Positions 28,738 to 38,389 are shown, counted from the first letter of the stretch. The stretch is 64,000 nucleotides of DNA from an uncultured Paracoccaceae bacterium (GCA_951812305.1 CATOSB010000008.1:124001-188000), one strand, 5' to 3'. The notes: generated by a model from the letters alone, not told the origin. Numbers and translations are program-made.

Positions 28738-30338
28738 GTAACTCCCAAGCACCCTGTCCGATAGGGTTGCGGGGTTTTGTTCCGTCAGAGCCGTGCGATG
28801 ATCTGAGGTGGTGACAGGGTCAGGATTTCCAGGATGTTGAACCGGTGTTTTCTGGCCGTCGAGATGACGGACCTGATGTCGGCGAAGACCCGCGCGCCCT
28901 CGAGGGTGCGGAAGGTGCCCGAGATTTTCATGCGCAGCTTCATCATGCGCAGGTCCTGTTCGGCCTGATTGTTTGTGAATGGGACCGCGAAGTCGGCGAT
29001 GAATCGCAAAACGTCATCGCGGTAGTCACGCAGGCGGAGGAGCAGGTTGTGGCCTGGCCGCCTGGCTTTTCGGCCGCGGGTGCCGGGGCTTTTGGCCAGC
29101 GGGGGCTGGCGTTCGTGGAAGGCGAGCCCCTTGGCGAGGATCGCCATGTATCTGGTGACGATACCCTGGCGAACCAGTTCCGGGAGTTCGGTCTCGCCTT
29201 GATCCTGAGCCGCGCATCTGAGCTGATTGGCGCTATGAAGCACTGCGCTCATCTCCGTCGCCCAAGGCTCTTTTTCGATCTCTTCGATGGCCTTGAGTTC
29301 GCGCAAGTGATGCGCCCCGCAGAGGGCGTGGGCGTCCACTCCGCTCATATGGGCGTAGTAGGGTTTCCAGTGATCATGAATGATCGTCCCGCCGGTCAGG
29401 AAGGTTGGAACAGCACCGCGTTTGGCGCTGATGCGGTAATGGGTGAAGGCGGTATCGCAGATCGTGTGCAGCCAGTGCAGCTTGCCGGCAACACGAAGTC
29501 CGGTCTCGTCCAGATGCCGAACGCCGCCTTCGGCAAGCCGGGCGAGAATGTGTTCAACCACGACACCCATCTTATTTGCCGCGCCGCGCGTCCAGTTGGT
29601 CACGCTGGCCGCGCACAAGCTGGTGGCCCCAAACAGGTCGCGCATAAGCTGGCAGACCCGATCCTCGGGTATCAGCTGCTGAACATTGCAATAGACCGCC
29701 ACTGCCCGCATGCGCGTGCCATATTGCACATGCGCGGCCACGCCATCGGGAAAGCCAGCCGTCGTCGTGGCTCGACAATGGTCGCAACAATAAACCGCCG
29801 CCTGATGCTCGGTGACCTCCAGGCGTGGCGCAGGCAAGTCGAACACCTGACGCTTCTCGATCCCTTTCACCATCTCCGCCGTCAGGGCGCTCTGACAGGC
29901 GCTGCAATGCGTCGCCTCATGCCGTTCGACAAAGTCGGGTGTTGACGTCTGGCGCAGGGTGTCGCCCCGGTGGCCAACTTGGCCGCCACTTTTCTTTCCG
30001 GATTTGCCACGCAGGCTGCGCGGGGCTGGCTTCTTCAGGCCATCACTTGAAGGGGGCTTGCTGCTATTGCTGCTGTTCTTGGCCAACTGTCGGCGCAGGT
30101 CCGTGATCTCTTCCGCCATGCTCGCCAACGCAGCTTCAAGCTCAGCGATCCGACGCAGAGCCGTGGCGAGAAGTTGTTCAAGGGCGGCAACCTGATCCAT
30201 CCCACCACTGATTCAGAGAAATCAACCCGGCGCCACAGAATTCAGACAAGAAAGAAAAAAAACACGCGCAAAATGGCAAATTCGACTCACCATAAAACTG
30301 ACAATAACACTCAAACGTGGGGGGTGCTTGGGAGTTAC
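28738..30338 (-). mobile_element. IS66-family element, full length (copy B), 1601 bp
   Basis: Ends GTAACTCCCAAGCACCC at 28738 and the inverse GGGTGCTTGGGAGTTAC ending at 30338. One transposase gene only, so it belongs to the IS66 subgroup (ISBst12-like) lacking tnpA/tnpB. No matching 8-bp flank duplication: the left flank is copy A DNA (ACAAGAAAG) and the right flank GCCGTTTG of an IS982 remnant, so one side has been rearranged since insertion. Confidence 0.92.
28785..30200 (-). CDS. IS66 family transposase (TnpC)
   Basis: 471 aa. N-terminal leucine-zipper-like helix (DQVAALEQLLATALRRIAEL), a Ser/Lys-rich linker (KNSSNSSKPPSSDGLKKPAP), a zinc-finger-like part (HCSACQSALTAEMV, VYCCDHCRATTTA), then the DDE domain including RHLDETGLRV (first Asp), HDHWKPYYAH (second Asp) and the NNQAEQDLRMMKLRMKISGT region (catalytic Glu in NNQAEQD). 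Intact, so probably active. Differs from copy C at one residue (Asp for Tyr in the antisense comparison). Confidence 0.95.
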   Translation of the reverse strand: MDQVAALEQLLATALRRIAELEAALASMAEEITDLRRQLAKNSSNSSKPPSSDGLKKPAPRSLRGKSGKKSGGQVGHRGDTLRQTSTPDFVERHEATHCSACQSALTAEMVKGIEKRQVFDLPAPRLEVTEHQAAVYCCDHCRATTTAGFPDGVAAHVQYGTRMRAVAVYCNVQQLIPEDRVCQLMRDLFGATSLCAASVTNWTRGAANKMGVVVEHILARLAEGGVRHLDETGLRVAGKLHWLHTICDTAFTHYRISAKRGAVPTFLTGGTIIHDHWKPYYAHMSGVDAHALCGAHHLRELKAIEEIEKEPWATEMSAVLHSANQLRCAAQDQGETELPELVRQGIVTRYMAILAKGLAFHERQPPLAKSPGTRGRKARRPGHNLLLRLRDYRDDVLRFIADFAVPFTNNQAEQDLRMMKLRMKISGTFRTLEGARVFADIRSVISTARKHRFNILEILTLSPPQIIARL

Positions 30339-30728
30339 GCCGTTTGAAGCCATGATCGCGGGCCCCGAAGGCAAAATATTTGCTGATAAGGGCTATATCT
30401 CCAAATCCCTCTTCCAACGGCTCTGGCAGCGTGGGCTCCACCTCGTCACCGGCATTCGCCGCAACATGAAAAACTATCTCCTGCCAATCCTGAACAAAAT
30501 CCTGTTGCGAAGGCGGTTCATCATCGAAACTCTGTTCGATAAGTTGAAAACCAGCATGGGACTGGAACACACTCGACACAGATCGCCTGCCAACGCATTC
30601 GTACACCTCATCTCGTGTGTCGCAGCCTATATGCTCGGGAAAACCAAAGTTAAAATGGGACCCATAACCGTGCCGGAAACAATCAGGCAGGTCGAATACC
30701 AGATATAGCGCTTATCCAGAACTCAGGT
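30339..30728 (+). mobile_element. IS982-family remnant
   Basis: 3' part of an IS982-type element whose 5' part was removed at the junction with IS66 copy B. The right end is probably near the sequence CCAGAACTCAGGTTA at about 30716-30730, judged by the fall-off of coding potential. Confidence 0.65.
30342..30708 (+). pseudogene. IS982-type transposase, C-terminal fragment
   Basis: About 122 residues: GPEGKIFADKGYISKSLFQR, GIRRNMKNYLLPILNKILLR, RFIIETLFDKLKTSMGLEHT and RHRSPANAFVHLISCVAAYM, the typical C-terminal half of IS982 transposases (second Asp in ADKGY, Glu in IIETLF). The N-terminal half is missing at 30339. Confidence 0.85.
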
Positions 30729-30883
30729 TACTTACAACCTATCTGACGTCAGTTTGGTTGTGGCTTTATGCGGCCGCCGTGATCTGGCTGCGCATACTGA
30801 TCCTGATCGACCCGTTGCGCCGGATGCTCGATTGGTTTTTTAGTGCCCGCAAACAACCGTTCTTTGTGCTGGCACTGATCGCC
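30720..30883 (+). pseudogene. Membrane protein gene, 5' piece of the interrupted part
   Basis: In frame from about 30722: YLTSVWLWLYAAAVIWLRIL, ILIDPLRRMLDWFFSARKQP, FFVLALIA, with one or two transmembrane helices. The true N-terminus was lost at the IS982 end. If the IS256 element and one copy of its target duplication are removed, the frame continues without a break into 32279-32422 (ALIATLFWTIAYSATLLVSA). Unknown integral membrane protein. Confidence 0.7.
30875..30883. repeat. 9-bp target site duplication of the IS256 element
   Basis: CTGATCGCC at 30875-30883 is repeated at 32270-32278, immediately outside both ends of the IS256-family element. Confidence 0.9.
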
Positions 30884-32269
30884 GAGTTATTGTCAAATCT
30901 GGTGTTTGCGGGATCTTTCATGCGGCGGCGGTTTCGGTCTGGGTTTGCTTGATGCCGTCTTTGAAATTGACGCCTTGGATGACGTCGGCGAGATGATTGA
31001 AGCCGCGAAGTTTGCGCCAGTTTTGTTCGGCGCACTGCCCCAGTTTGAAGATCATGTGGAGCATGCCGTCGCGGGCCAGACAGCCCTTTGAGCGCTTGGT
31101 GCGATGACGGATCGTGGCAAAGGCGGATTCAATTGGATTGGTCGTTCGGATGCTTTGCCAATGCATTGCGGGAAAATCGTAGAATGCCAGCAGTTCGGTT
31201 CGATCTTTCTGAAGCGAGGCGGTGGCTTTGGGGTACTTGTCTTCAAACGTTTTCACGAAGAGATCGAACGCTTGTTCAGCTGACTTGCGCGTTTCAGCGC
31301 GCCAGATATCGTGCAGCATCGTTTTGGCTTTTGGCTGGGTGGACTTGGGAAAACAGTTGAGGACGTTGCCCGTCTTATGCACCCAGCAGCGTTGTTGAGG
31401 TGTGCCCGGATAGGTTTCTTCAAGAGCGGCCCAGAATCCCAGAGCACCGTCTCCGATGGCCAATTTTGGAGTGTTGAGACCGCGTTCTCTGAGGCCGATT
31501 AGAACCTCCCTCCAGCTCTGTGTGCTTTCACGAGTGCCGTCCTCGATTGCCAGAAATTGTTTCTGACCACGGGTATTTACGCCGATCACGACCAGCGCGC
31601 ACAACTTGTGATCCTCGCCGCGTAAGCCACTGTGAATACCGTCGGCCCAGATGTAGACCCACTCGTCTTGGGACAGGTCTGCGGTGCGCCACGCCCTGTA
31701 TTCAGCGGCCCATTCGGCCTTCAATCTGGCAACTGTTTTGGCCGAAAATCCGGTGGCATTAGCCCCGAGCAAACCCTTCAGCGCCGTTCCCATTTCGCCA
31801 GTGGAAATGCCTTTGAGGTAGAGCCAGGGGATCGCAGCCTGCAGCGTCTTGGTCTTGCGCACGTAGGGCGGTACGAGCGCGGAGCGGAAACTCACTGGCT
31901 TGCCGGTTTTCGAGCGTATCTTTGGAATCTCTACGGTCACAGGTCCAACACCCGTTTGGATTTCACGGGCGGGATGACTGCCATTACGTACCACCCCGGC
32001 GCGCCCGTCTGGTGTTTTGAGGTGAGCAAAGCGATCCATCAATTCCGCAAGCTCAGTTTGAACGGCGGCTTGGATCAGAGCCTGCGCGCCCGTGCGCAAA
32101 AGCTCAGTCAACGGATCAAGGCTGACCTCTCGACCGGCAAATTCAACGATGTTAGTCTCGTCCATGGTGGTGCGTCCTTCTTGGGTCGGATTGGGTTTTT
32201 GCAAAAACAATCCAAACAGATGCACCGCCAACACTCAAACCACGCGAACACCAGATTCAGCCATAACTC
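30884..32269 (-). mobile_element. IS256-family element, intact, 1386 bp
   Basis: Ends form an imperfect inverted repeat: GAGTTATTGTCAAATCTGGT at 30884 and, inverted, GAGTTATGGCTGAATCTGGT ending at 32269, both followed inward by GTTTGCG/GTTCGCG. A perfect 9-bp target duplication (CTGATCGCC) flanks it, so the insertion is simple and has not been rearranged since. Confidence 0.92.
30918..32165 (-). CDS. IS256 family (Mutator-type) transposase
   Basis: 415 aa from ATG 32165 (longer start at 32234 rejected). DDE residues: YIWADGIHSGLRGE, KLAIGDGALGFWAALEE and TTNPIESAFATIRHRT; the C/H pattern CWVHKTGNVLNCFPKS is the usual Mutator-type motif between the second D and the E. Length is normal for the family and the frame is intact, so it is probably functional. 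Confidence 0.95.
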   Translation of the reverse strand: MDETNIVEFAGREVSLDPLTELLRTGAQALIQAAVQTELAELMDRFAHLKTPDGRAGVVRNGSHPAREIQTGVGPVTVEIPKIRSKTGKPVSFRSALVPPYVRKTKTLQAAIPWLYLKGISTGEMGTALKGLLGANATGFSAKTVARLKAEWAAEYRAWRTADLSQDEWVYIWADGIHSGLRGEDHKLCALVVIGVNTRGQKQFLAIEDGTRESTQSWREVLIGLRERGLNTPKLAIGDGALGFWAALEETYPGTPQQRCWVHKTGNVLNCFPKSTQPKAKTMLHDIWRAETRKSAEQAFDLFVKTFEDKYPKATASLQKDRTELLAFYDFPAMHWQSIRTTNPIESAFATIRHRTKRSKGCLARDGMLHMIFKLGQCAEQNWRKLRGFNHLADVIQGVNFKDGIKQTQTETAAA

Positions 32270-32422
32270 CTGATCGCCACGTTGTTCTGGACGATTGCAT
32301 ACTCCGCCACGCTGCTCGTAAGCGCGCAATACGCCGAAGTTAATGTTCCAGAGTCCGGACCGGCGCAGGAGGAGATATTGGATCCGCCTTCACCAATCAC
32401 CGTTGATCCCGACAGCGGTTAA
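32270..32422 (+). pseudogene. Membrane protein gene, 3' piece
   Basis: Continues the frame broken at 30883: IATLFWTIAYSATLLVSAQY then an acidic Pro-rich tail ending ITVDPDSG and a TAA at 32420-32422. The stop overlaps the thrS stop from the opposite strand (GTTAAC). Residual membrane-anchored tail of an unknown protein. Confidence 0.7.
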
Positions 32423-34365
32423 CGCAGGTCCGGTGGTGTCGCGTCAATTGCCAGCGAGGCCCTGATGTCATCAAGGCTGGCGACGCTGGTCTGCTTGTCA
32501 CCCAGACGGCGCACCGAAACGGTTCCGGCTTCAACTTCCTTCATGCCGCAGGCCAGGATCACAGGCACCTTGGACAGAGAGTGCTCGCGAACTTTGTAGT
32601 TGATCTTTTCATTGCGAATGTCGGCTTCGGCGCGGATACCAGCGGCCTGAAGCTCGGCAACTACCTGATGCACATAATCGTCCGCGTCTGAAACAATCGC
32701 GGCGACAACCACCTGACGCGGGGCCAGCCAGAAGGGCAGCCTGCCCGCGTGTTCCTCGATCAGAATGCCAATGAAGCGTTCGAACGAACCAAGACAGGCG
32801 CGGTGCAACATGACGGGGCGGTGTTTGTTGCCATCGGCGCCAATGTAATTGGCGTCCAGCCGTTCCGGCAGAACAAAATCCACCTGATGGGTGCCGCATT
32901 GCCAGTCACGTCCAATCGCGTCGGTCAGAACGAATTCAAGCTTCGGCCCGTAAAATGCCCCTTCTCCCGGATTCATCTCTGGCTCGATGCCAGCGTTGCG
33001 CGTCGCCGCCAAAAGCGCGGATTCAGCCCTGTCCCAAACCTCATCCGATCCGGCACGGGTTTCCGGGCGGTCGGCGAATTTAACGCGGTATTCGGGAAAG
33101 CCAAGGTCTGTGTAAACGCTTGAAAGATAGTCGATGTATTTCGCTGTCTCTTCCTCGATCTGGTCTTCACGACAAAAGATATGGCCATCGTCCTGCGTGA
33201 ACCCCCGCACACGCATGATGCCGTGCAACGCGCCGGACGGTTCATATCGATTGCACGACCCAAATTCCGCCATAAGCAAGGGCAGGTCGCGATAGGATTT
33301 AAGTCCCTGATTGAAGATCTGCACATGGCAGGGGCAGTTCATCGGTTTCAGCGCGTTGACCGCCTTTTCGCGGGCGTGTTCTTCGTCCACCTCGACGATA
33401 AACATATGCTCCTGGTATTTCTCCCAGTGCCCGCTGTCTTCCCACAGCTTGCGTTCTACAACCTGCGGTGTGTTCACCTCGACATAGCCGCCCGCGTCCT
33501 GTTTGCGGCGCATGTAATCCTGAAGCGTCGTATAGATGCGCCAGCCATTGGGGTGCCAGAAAATCTGGCCGCGCGCCTCTTCCTGCATGTGAAACAGATC
33601 CATCTCGCGGCCCAGCTTTCGATGGTCGCGTTTGGCGGCCTCTTCCAGCATGTGCAAATGCGCCTTGAGGTCGTTTTTGTTCTTGAACGCCACGCCATAA
33701 ATGCGTTGTAGCTGTGCATTTTTGCTGTCGCCACGCCAGTATGCACCGGCCACCGACATTAGCTTAAAGGCATCCGCCGGAACTTGTCCTGTATGTTGGA
33801 AATGTGGCCCTCGACAAAGATCCTGCCAGTGACCGTGCCAGTACATCCGGATTGGTTCATTCCCCGGAATCGCGTCGATCAATTCGACCTTGTAGGGTTC
33901 GCCGTTGTTCGAATAGTGTGCTTTGGCCGTTTCACGGTCCCAGACCTCGGTGCGAACTTCGTCACGTAGATTGATGATTTCCTTCATCTTCTTTTCGATC
34001 ACGCCCAAATCTTCCGGCGTGAAAGGTTCCTCGCGGTCGAAATCGTAATACCAGCCGTGTTCGATCACGGGGCCAATTGTCACCTGTACGTCGGGCCACA
34101 ATTCTTGCACCGCGCGCGCCATGATGTGGGCGCAGTCATGTCGGATAAGTTCAAGCGCTGGCGCGTCATCCTGCATCGTGTGAATGGCAATGGCCGCATC
34201 GTTTTCAACCGGCCACTGCAAATCGAAATGTGCGCCATCCACAGATGCGCTGATCGCTTTCTTTGCCAGCGACGGCGCAATCGAGGCCGCCACTTCGGCA
34301 GGTGTCACGCCAGCGTCAAAGGCACGGCTGTTACCATCGGGGAATGTCAGGGAGATTTGAGCCAC
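32419..34365 (-). CDS. thrS: Threonine--tRNA ligase
   Basis: 648 aa from GTG 34365, chosen because GAGGAGG lies 6 bases upstream and homologues begin at this AQISLTFPDG position. Domains in order: TGS (residues 1-60), the editing SAD domain with HDCAHIMARAVQEL and CRGPHFQHTGQ, the class II catalytic core with the motif 2 region (MRVRGFTQDDGHIFC) and motif 3 (GSFERFIGILIEEHAGRLPF), then the anticodon-binding domain. Charges tRNA-Thr; normally essential. Encoded next to the IS pile and between IS66 copies B and C. The promoter is expected in the 34366-34548 gap. Confidence 0.97.
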   Translation of the reverse strand: MAQISLTFPDGNSRAFDAGVTPAEVAASIAPSLAKKAISASVDGAHFDLQWPVENDAAIAIHTMQDDAPALELIRHDCAHIMARAVQELWPDVQVTIGPVIEHGWYYDFDREEPFTPEDLGVIEKKMKEIINLRDEVRTEVWDRETAKAHYSNNGEPYKVELIDAIPGNEPIRMYWHGHWQDLCRGPHFQHTGQVPADAFKLMSVAGAYWRGDSKNAQLQRIYGVAFKNKNDLKAHLHMLEEAAKRDHRKLGREMDLFHMQEEARGQIFWHPNGWRIYTTLQDYMRRKQDAGGYVEVNTPQVVERKLWEDSGHWEKYQEHMFIVEVDEEHAREKAVNALKPMNCPCHVQIFNQGLKSYRDLPLLMAEFGSCNRYEPSGALHGIMRVRGFTQDDGHIFCREDQIEEETAKYIDYLSSVYTDLGFPEYRVKFADRPETRAGSDEVWDRAESALLAATRNAGIEPEMNPGEGAFYGPKLEFVLTDAIGRDWQCGTHQVDFVLPERLDANYIGADGNKHRPVMLHRACLGSFERFIGILIEEHAGRLPFWLAPRQVVVAAIVSDADDYVHQVVAELQAAGIRAEADIRNEKINYKVREHSLSKVPVILACGMKEVEAGTVSVRRLGDKQTSVASLDDIRASLAIDATPPDLR

Positions 34366-34548
34366 AATTGGCCTCCTCGTCAGTTTGGCGCCCACGGAAC
34401 GCCCGGTTGCGGGTTATGTTGCGTTTCTTTGACCGTGTGAGCGGCCTTGGGTCAAGCCTCAATCGCCAATTTCCTCCCCAGAAAAAATCATTCGTGCTAA
34501 AGGTGAGTCGTATTGGTTTAAGTCACGTATTTTAGCTTGGGGGCAAAC

Positions 34549-36627
34549 ATGGCAGATCATCTCGTTTTAGTTGTTCACGGTATTGGTGAGCAGAAAGAGG
34601 GCGAAACCGTTGATCAGGTGGTTGCCGGCGCCGTGGGAGAGCACGAGCGGCAAGGCCGCCCGCCGCTGACCATTCGCAATCAGGTCGTTCACCTGCCTGA
34701 GAAGAAATTTGCAGACACGGAACCCGACTCTCCCAAACGAAAACAGATTTTTCCGGTCCATTTCAAACGCATCTTTTCGGATAAGGCGAATGGTGCGCCG
34801 GGACAACAGCAGGAAACCGTTTTCGCAGAAGTCTTCTGGGCCGATAAATCCACCGCGCCCAGCGGCGCATTCGCCACTATTTTTGATCTCGTGAAGATCC
34901 TTTTGGCGGTGATGTTTCTTGCAATCGACAACGCTGAAAACGTGGGCAACAAAGCCGCCTACAGAGTGGTCCAACTGTTTTGCATCGCGTTTTTTAGCGG
35001 TGTTCTGGCCATCAACGGCATGTTGCTGATGGGTGTCATAGTACTCGCGATTGAAACACAGGCGATTTCTTTGATGGAGTTGGCGACAGGACCATCCAAG
35101 GATGAGGTCTGGGATGCCGCTGCGGAACTGATCATTTTGTCATCCGTGGTCCTGACTGCACTTTTTGCGATTTGGATTTTCCTTACACGCTTCAATTACT
35201 ATCTCTGGCGGCTCCTGTGCCTTGGGCTGGTATTTTTTGCCGTACTGACAACAGTATACTGCATCTTCGCGCCCACTTTGGTTGAACTGAAGGACAGTGC
35301 AATCCTCGCGATTTTGGGGTTTGAGGAGATTGCACGACTGCCCGGTGGCAGTGCGGAAGAAATCGCGATTGCCACAGAACAACTTGCCCGTCCGCACGAA
35401 ATTCAACAGCTTGATGTGTTCATTGCGCTGGCTTTTTTCATCATGCGGGTATTGTGGGTGCCGGCGATCCTGGCTTGTGCGGCGTTATTCGCCATATGGG
35501 CGTTCGATAACAAGCACCTCGATAATGCCGTTGGCCAAAGACGGATCTACGCGCCGATATCTGCTGCGGTCATCGTTCTTTGGATGGTGATGGCAGCCGC
35601 GTTTTGGCAGGGGGTCAATCGCCTGACCCGGCCATTGGGAATATCAGGCGTGGAAAAAAAAGAGCATGATCACGAAAGCGCGGGCGTTCTTACGGCTGCT
35701 TTTGACACACATCTTGAAAACGCTCTGCAGGTCGCGATGGTTGGCGGGCTTGGATTTTTCGCGCTGATTATGGTTGCGGTGTATGTCGTTATACGGCGCC
35801 ACAAAAAGCGCGACACATTGTATAAGGAAACCAATCCTGTCGTCAGCCGATTGCTCCTAAACAGCTTATTTCAGGTCGTGTTCAGCGTTACCGCACTGTT
35901 AATCGCTGTGATGATATGCCTCGTTATCGCCGCTCGCATTGCACCTGAAAACGAAATTGACTGGGTCGCAAATACCATTGAATTTTTTCAAAAGGCGACA
36001 CCGGTTATCGCGCCCGCACTGCTTTTGGTTGGGATAATTGTTTATCGCGGTTCTGAAACCGTGGCCGGGATGCTTGGCACATTGCGCGATATTGTTGTGT
36101 ACGCATCGTCAAACAAATCCAATCCATCGATGAAACCAAACCCTAAAAACTTCCCGGACCGGTTCGAGATTGAATACCGGTTCCGTCGTGTGTTCGACTA
36201 TATGGTGGAAAATGAAAGACCTTCGCACCTGACGATCATCTGCCATTCCCAAGGGACAGTTGTGACCACGCGTTCAATGCGGAAGATCATGCGAGACAAC
36301 GAAACAAAGCTCAACAAATGCACAATGGGTTGTACGACAACGCTGGTGACGATGGGGTCGCCGGTTACGCATTTGTACCGGCAATACTTCCCGCGTGACT
36401 TCTGCGTTCCGGAAACCGGCTTTGATGGTGTGATGTGGCACAACATTCACCGGGCGGATGATTTCGTCGGGACAGAGATAACCGGTGTGAACACCAACAT
36501 TCAAAACCACCCGGTTCCCGCCGGTGGACACCCCGGATATTTTACCGATCCCACGGTTTGGGCCAAATTTGACAGCGCGGTCGAGTTTTCGCTTTGCGAC
36601 CAAAAGCCCCAAGTTCCCGCGCCTTAA
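34549..36627 (+). CDS. Large polytopic membrane protein with alpha/beta-hydrolase motifs
   Basis: 692 aa from ATG 34549 (GGGGGCAAAC upstream). The N-terminus HLVLVVHGIGEQKEG is a lipase-like oxyanion strand-turn. The middle (residues about 110-530) holds roughly nine hydrophobic helices. The C-terminus has HLTIICHSQGTVVTTRSMRK, a G/C-H-S-Q-G nucleophile elbow, and later an HNIHRADDFVG segment that could supply Asp/His. So a serine-hydrolase core appears split by a large membrane insertion. Base composition is clearly lower in GC than its neighbours, suggesting recent acquisition. Substrate unknown. Confidence 0.7.
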   Translation: MADHLVLVVHGIGEQKEGETVDQVVAGAVGEHERQGRPPLTIRNQVVHLPEKKFADTEPDSPKRKQIFPVHFKRIFSDKANGAPGQQQETVFAEVFWADKSTAPSGAFATIFDLVKILLAVMFLAIDNAENVGNKAAYRVVQLFCIAFFSGVLAINGMLLMGVIVLAIETQAISLMELATGPSKDEVWDAAAELIILSSVVLTALFAIWIFLTRFNYYLWRLLCLGLVFFAVLTTVYCIFAPTLVELKDSAILAILGFEEIARLPGGSAEEIAIATEQLARPHEIQQLDVFIALAFFIMRVLWVPAILACAALFAIWAFDNKHLDNAVGQRRIYAPISAAVIVLWMVMAAAFWQGVNRLTRPLGISGVEKKEHDHESAGVLTAAFDTHLENALQVAMVGGLGFFALIMVAVYVVIRRHKKRDTLYKETNPVVSRLLLNSLFQVVFSVTALLIAVMICLVIAARIAPENEIDWVANTIEFFQKATPVIAPALLLVGIIVYRGSETVAGMLGTLRDIVVYASSNKSNPSMKPNPKNFPDRFEIEYRFRRVFDYMVENERPSHLTIICHSQGTVVTTRSMRKIMRDNETKLNKCTMGCTTTLVTMGSPVTHLYRQYFPRDFCVPETGFDGVMWHNIHRADDFVGTEITGVNTNIQNHPVPAGGHPGYFTDPTVWAKFDSAVEFSLCDQKPQVPAP

Positions 36628-36700
36628 GGATTTGCCAAAGGCCCGGCATTTCCAAGGCTGGGAATTTGTGCCAATTCTCTGGCAAAACAATGGGGACGGC

Positions 36701-37453
36701 ATGAGCGAGGCAAGATTTCTGGACACGCCTTCGGGTCGGCGCATCGCCTATCACGTGACCAAAGGCCAGGAACCCACGGTCGTATACCTGGGCGGTTTCA
36801 AATCCGACATGGAGGGAACCAAGGCGCTTTATCTTGAAGACCGGGCGCGAAGGCGTGGTCAGGCCTTTCTGCGGTTCGACTATTCCGGTCATGGGCAAAG
36901 TTCAGAGGCGTTCCTTGACGGCTCCATCGGTGAATGGACAGAGGACGCGATTTCCGCCGTTTTGGAATTGACAGAAGGCAGGGTCGTTCTGGTGGGATCG
37001 TCGATGGGCGGGTGGATCGCGCTCAACCTGATCTCAAAGATCGCTCAGAAGATTGCCGGTTTCGTCGGGATTGCCGCCGCGCCGGACTTCACTGAAGATT
37101 CCATGTGGACGGGGTTCAGCGAAAAGGAACGCGCGACGGTAATGCACGAGGGACAAATCGAGTTGCCAAGCGATTATACCGACGAACCCTATATCATCAC
37201 GCGCAAGCTGATCGAAGATGGGCGCCAGAATCTCGTTTTACGCAAACCTTTGGCCTTGAACATTCCAACCCGGCTATTGCAGGGCACAGCAGACACCGAT
37301 GTGCCCGTGTCGGTTGCCATGAAACTTCTGGATCACGCCGAGGGTTCGGACATCCGCCTGACACTTGTCAAAGACGCGGATCACAGGTTTTCCACGCCCG
37401 AATGTCTGGCGCTGATTGAAAACGCCGTTGAAGACGTTCTAAAGGCGCTGTGA
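36701..37453 (+). CDS. Alpha/beta hydrolase (ABHD10-like)
   Basis: 250 aa from ATG 36701. GRRIAYHVTKGQEPTVVYLG followed by GGFKSDMEGTKA, FDYSGHGQSS and the nucleophile elbow VVLVGSSMGGWIAL (Ser in SSMGG). Asp in GTADTDVPVS and His in KDADHRFSTPE complete the triad. This is a typical soluble serine esterase/thioesterase of the ABHD10-like type in alphaproteobacteria. Exact substrate unknown. Confidence 0.85.
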   Translation: MSEARFLDTPSGRRIAYHVTKGQEPTVVYLGGFKSDMEGTKALYLEDRARRRGQAFLRFDYSGHGQSSEAFLDGSIGEWTEDAISAVLELTEGRVVLVGSSMGGWIALNLISKIAQKIAGFVGIAAAPDFTEDSMWTGFSEKERATVMHEGQIELPSDYTDEPYIITRKLIEDGRQNLVLRKPLALNIPTRLLQGTADTDVPVSVAMKLLDHAEGSDIRLTLVKDADHRFSTPECLALIENAVEDVLKAL

Positions 37454-37493
37454 CATCGGGTGATGTATTGACCAAACCTATCCCCAAGCGCCC

Positions 37494-38381
37494 ATGAACT
37501 GGCCCAGTTTCGACCCTGACCGTTTCAACGGCGATGTTGACGCGTATTTTGCCGCCCAGGAAGCGCGGTTTGACACCCTGACACCGGGGACCAACAAGCG
37601 CGTCATTTGGGCCGGTAAAGCGGGAAAGAAGACCAACCTGTCTGTGGTCTATCTCCACGGGTTTTCGGCGACATCGGAAGAAATCAGGCCTGTGCCGGAT
37701 CTTGTTGCCGCGGCATTGGGCGCGAATCTGGTGTTCAACCGGCTCACCGGGCACGGGCTGGGTGGTGAAGCGATGGCAAAGGCGAGCGCTGATGATTGGC
37801 TGTTGGACGCAGCCGAGGCGCTGGCCGCCGCGCGACTGGTTGGGGACGAGGTGATTGTCATTGCCACCTCAACCGGCGGCACACTTGCGGCTTTGGCCGC
37901 GCTTGAACCCGAGCAATCGGAGAATATCCGTGGAATCATTTTTGTGTCGCCCAATTTCAAACTGATTGAGCCGGTGAATTTCCTGTTGAATTTGCCCGGC
38001 GCGGCCGTTTGGGGACCTGCGTTGTTTGGTCGAGAGCGTGTGTTCAAGCCAAAGAACGAAGACCACGCACGATACTGGACCACGCGTTATCCCACAGAGG
38101 CGCTGAAACCAATGGTGGAGGTCGTAAAGAGGTTTCGACGGCTTGATCCCGCAGATGCCCTGATTCCGGCACTGTTCATGTATTCCCAAAATGACCGGGT
38201 CGTATCGCCAAAGGCAACCCGGAAGGTAGCGCGCGTCTGGAGCGGTGTTGCCAAAGAGATAGTTGTTTCCGTTCAACCCGGTGATGACGAAAATTCGCAT
38301 GTCATCGCGGGGGACATTTTAAGCCCCGGAATGACTGACGCGGCGGTGGCGCATATGCTAGATTGGGTGGCGGCTATCTGA
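37494..38381 (+). CDS. Alpha/beta hydrolase
   Basis: 295 aa. VVYLHGFSATSEEIRPVPDL (oxyanion HG), GHGLGGEAM, nucleophile elbow VIVIATSTGGTLAALA (Ser in TSTGG), Asp in MYSQNDRVVSPKATRKVARV and His in DDENSHVIAG. Complete catalytic triad. Forty bases after the preceding hydrolase, same strand, so probably co-transcribed. Likely carboxylesterase or lysophospholipase-type; substrate not determined. Confidence 0.85.
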   Translation: MNWPSFDPDRFNGDVDAYFAAQEARFDTLTPGTNKRVIWAGKAGKKTNLSVVYLHGFSATSEEIRPVPDLVAAALGANLVFNRLTGHGLGGEAMAKASADDWLLDAAEALAAARLVGDEVIVIATSTGGTLAALAALEPEQSENIRGIIFVSPNFKLIEPVNFLLNLPGAAVWGPALFGRERVFKPKNEDHARYWTTRYPTEALKPMVEVVKRFRRLDPADALIPALFMYSQNDRVVSPKATRKVARVWSGVAKEIVVSVQPGDDENSHVIAGDILSPGMTDAAVAHMLDWVAAI

Positions 38382-38389
38382 TCGTGCGG

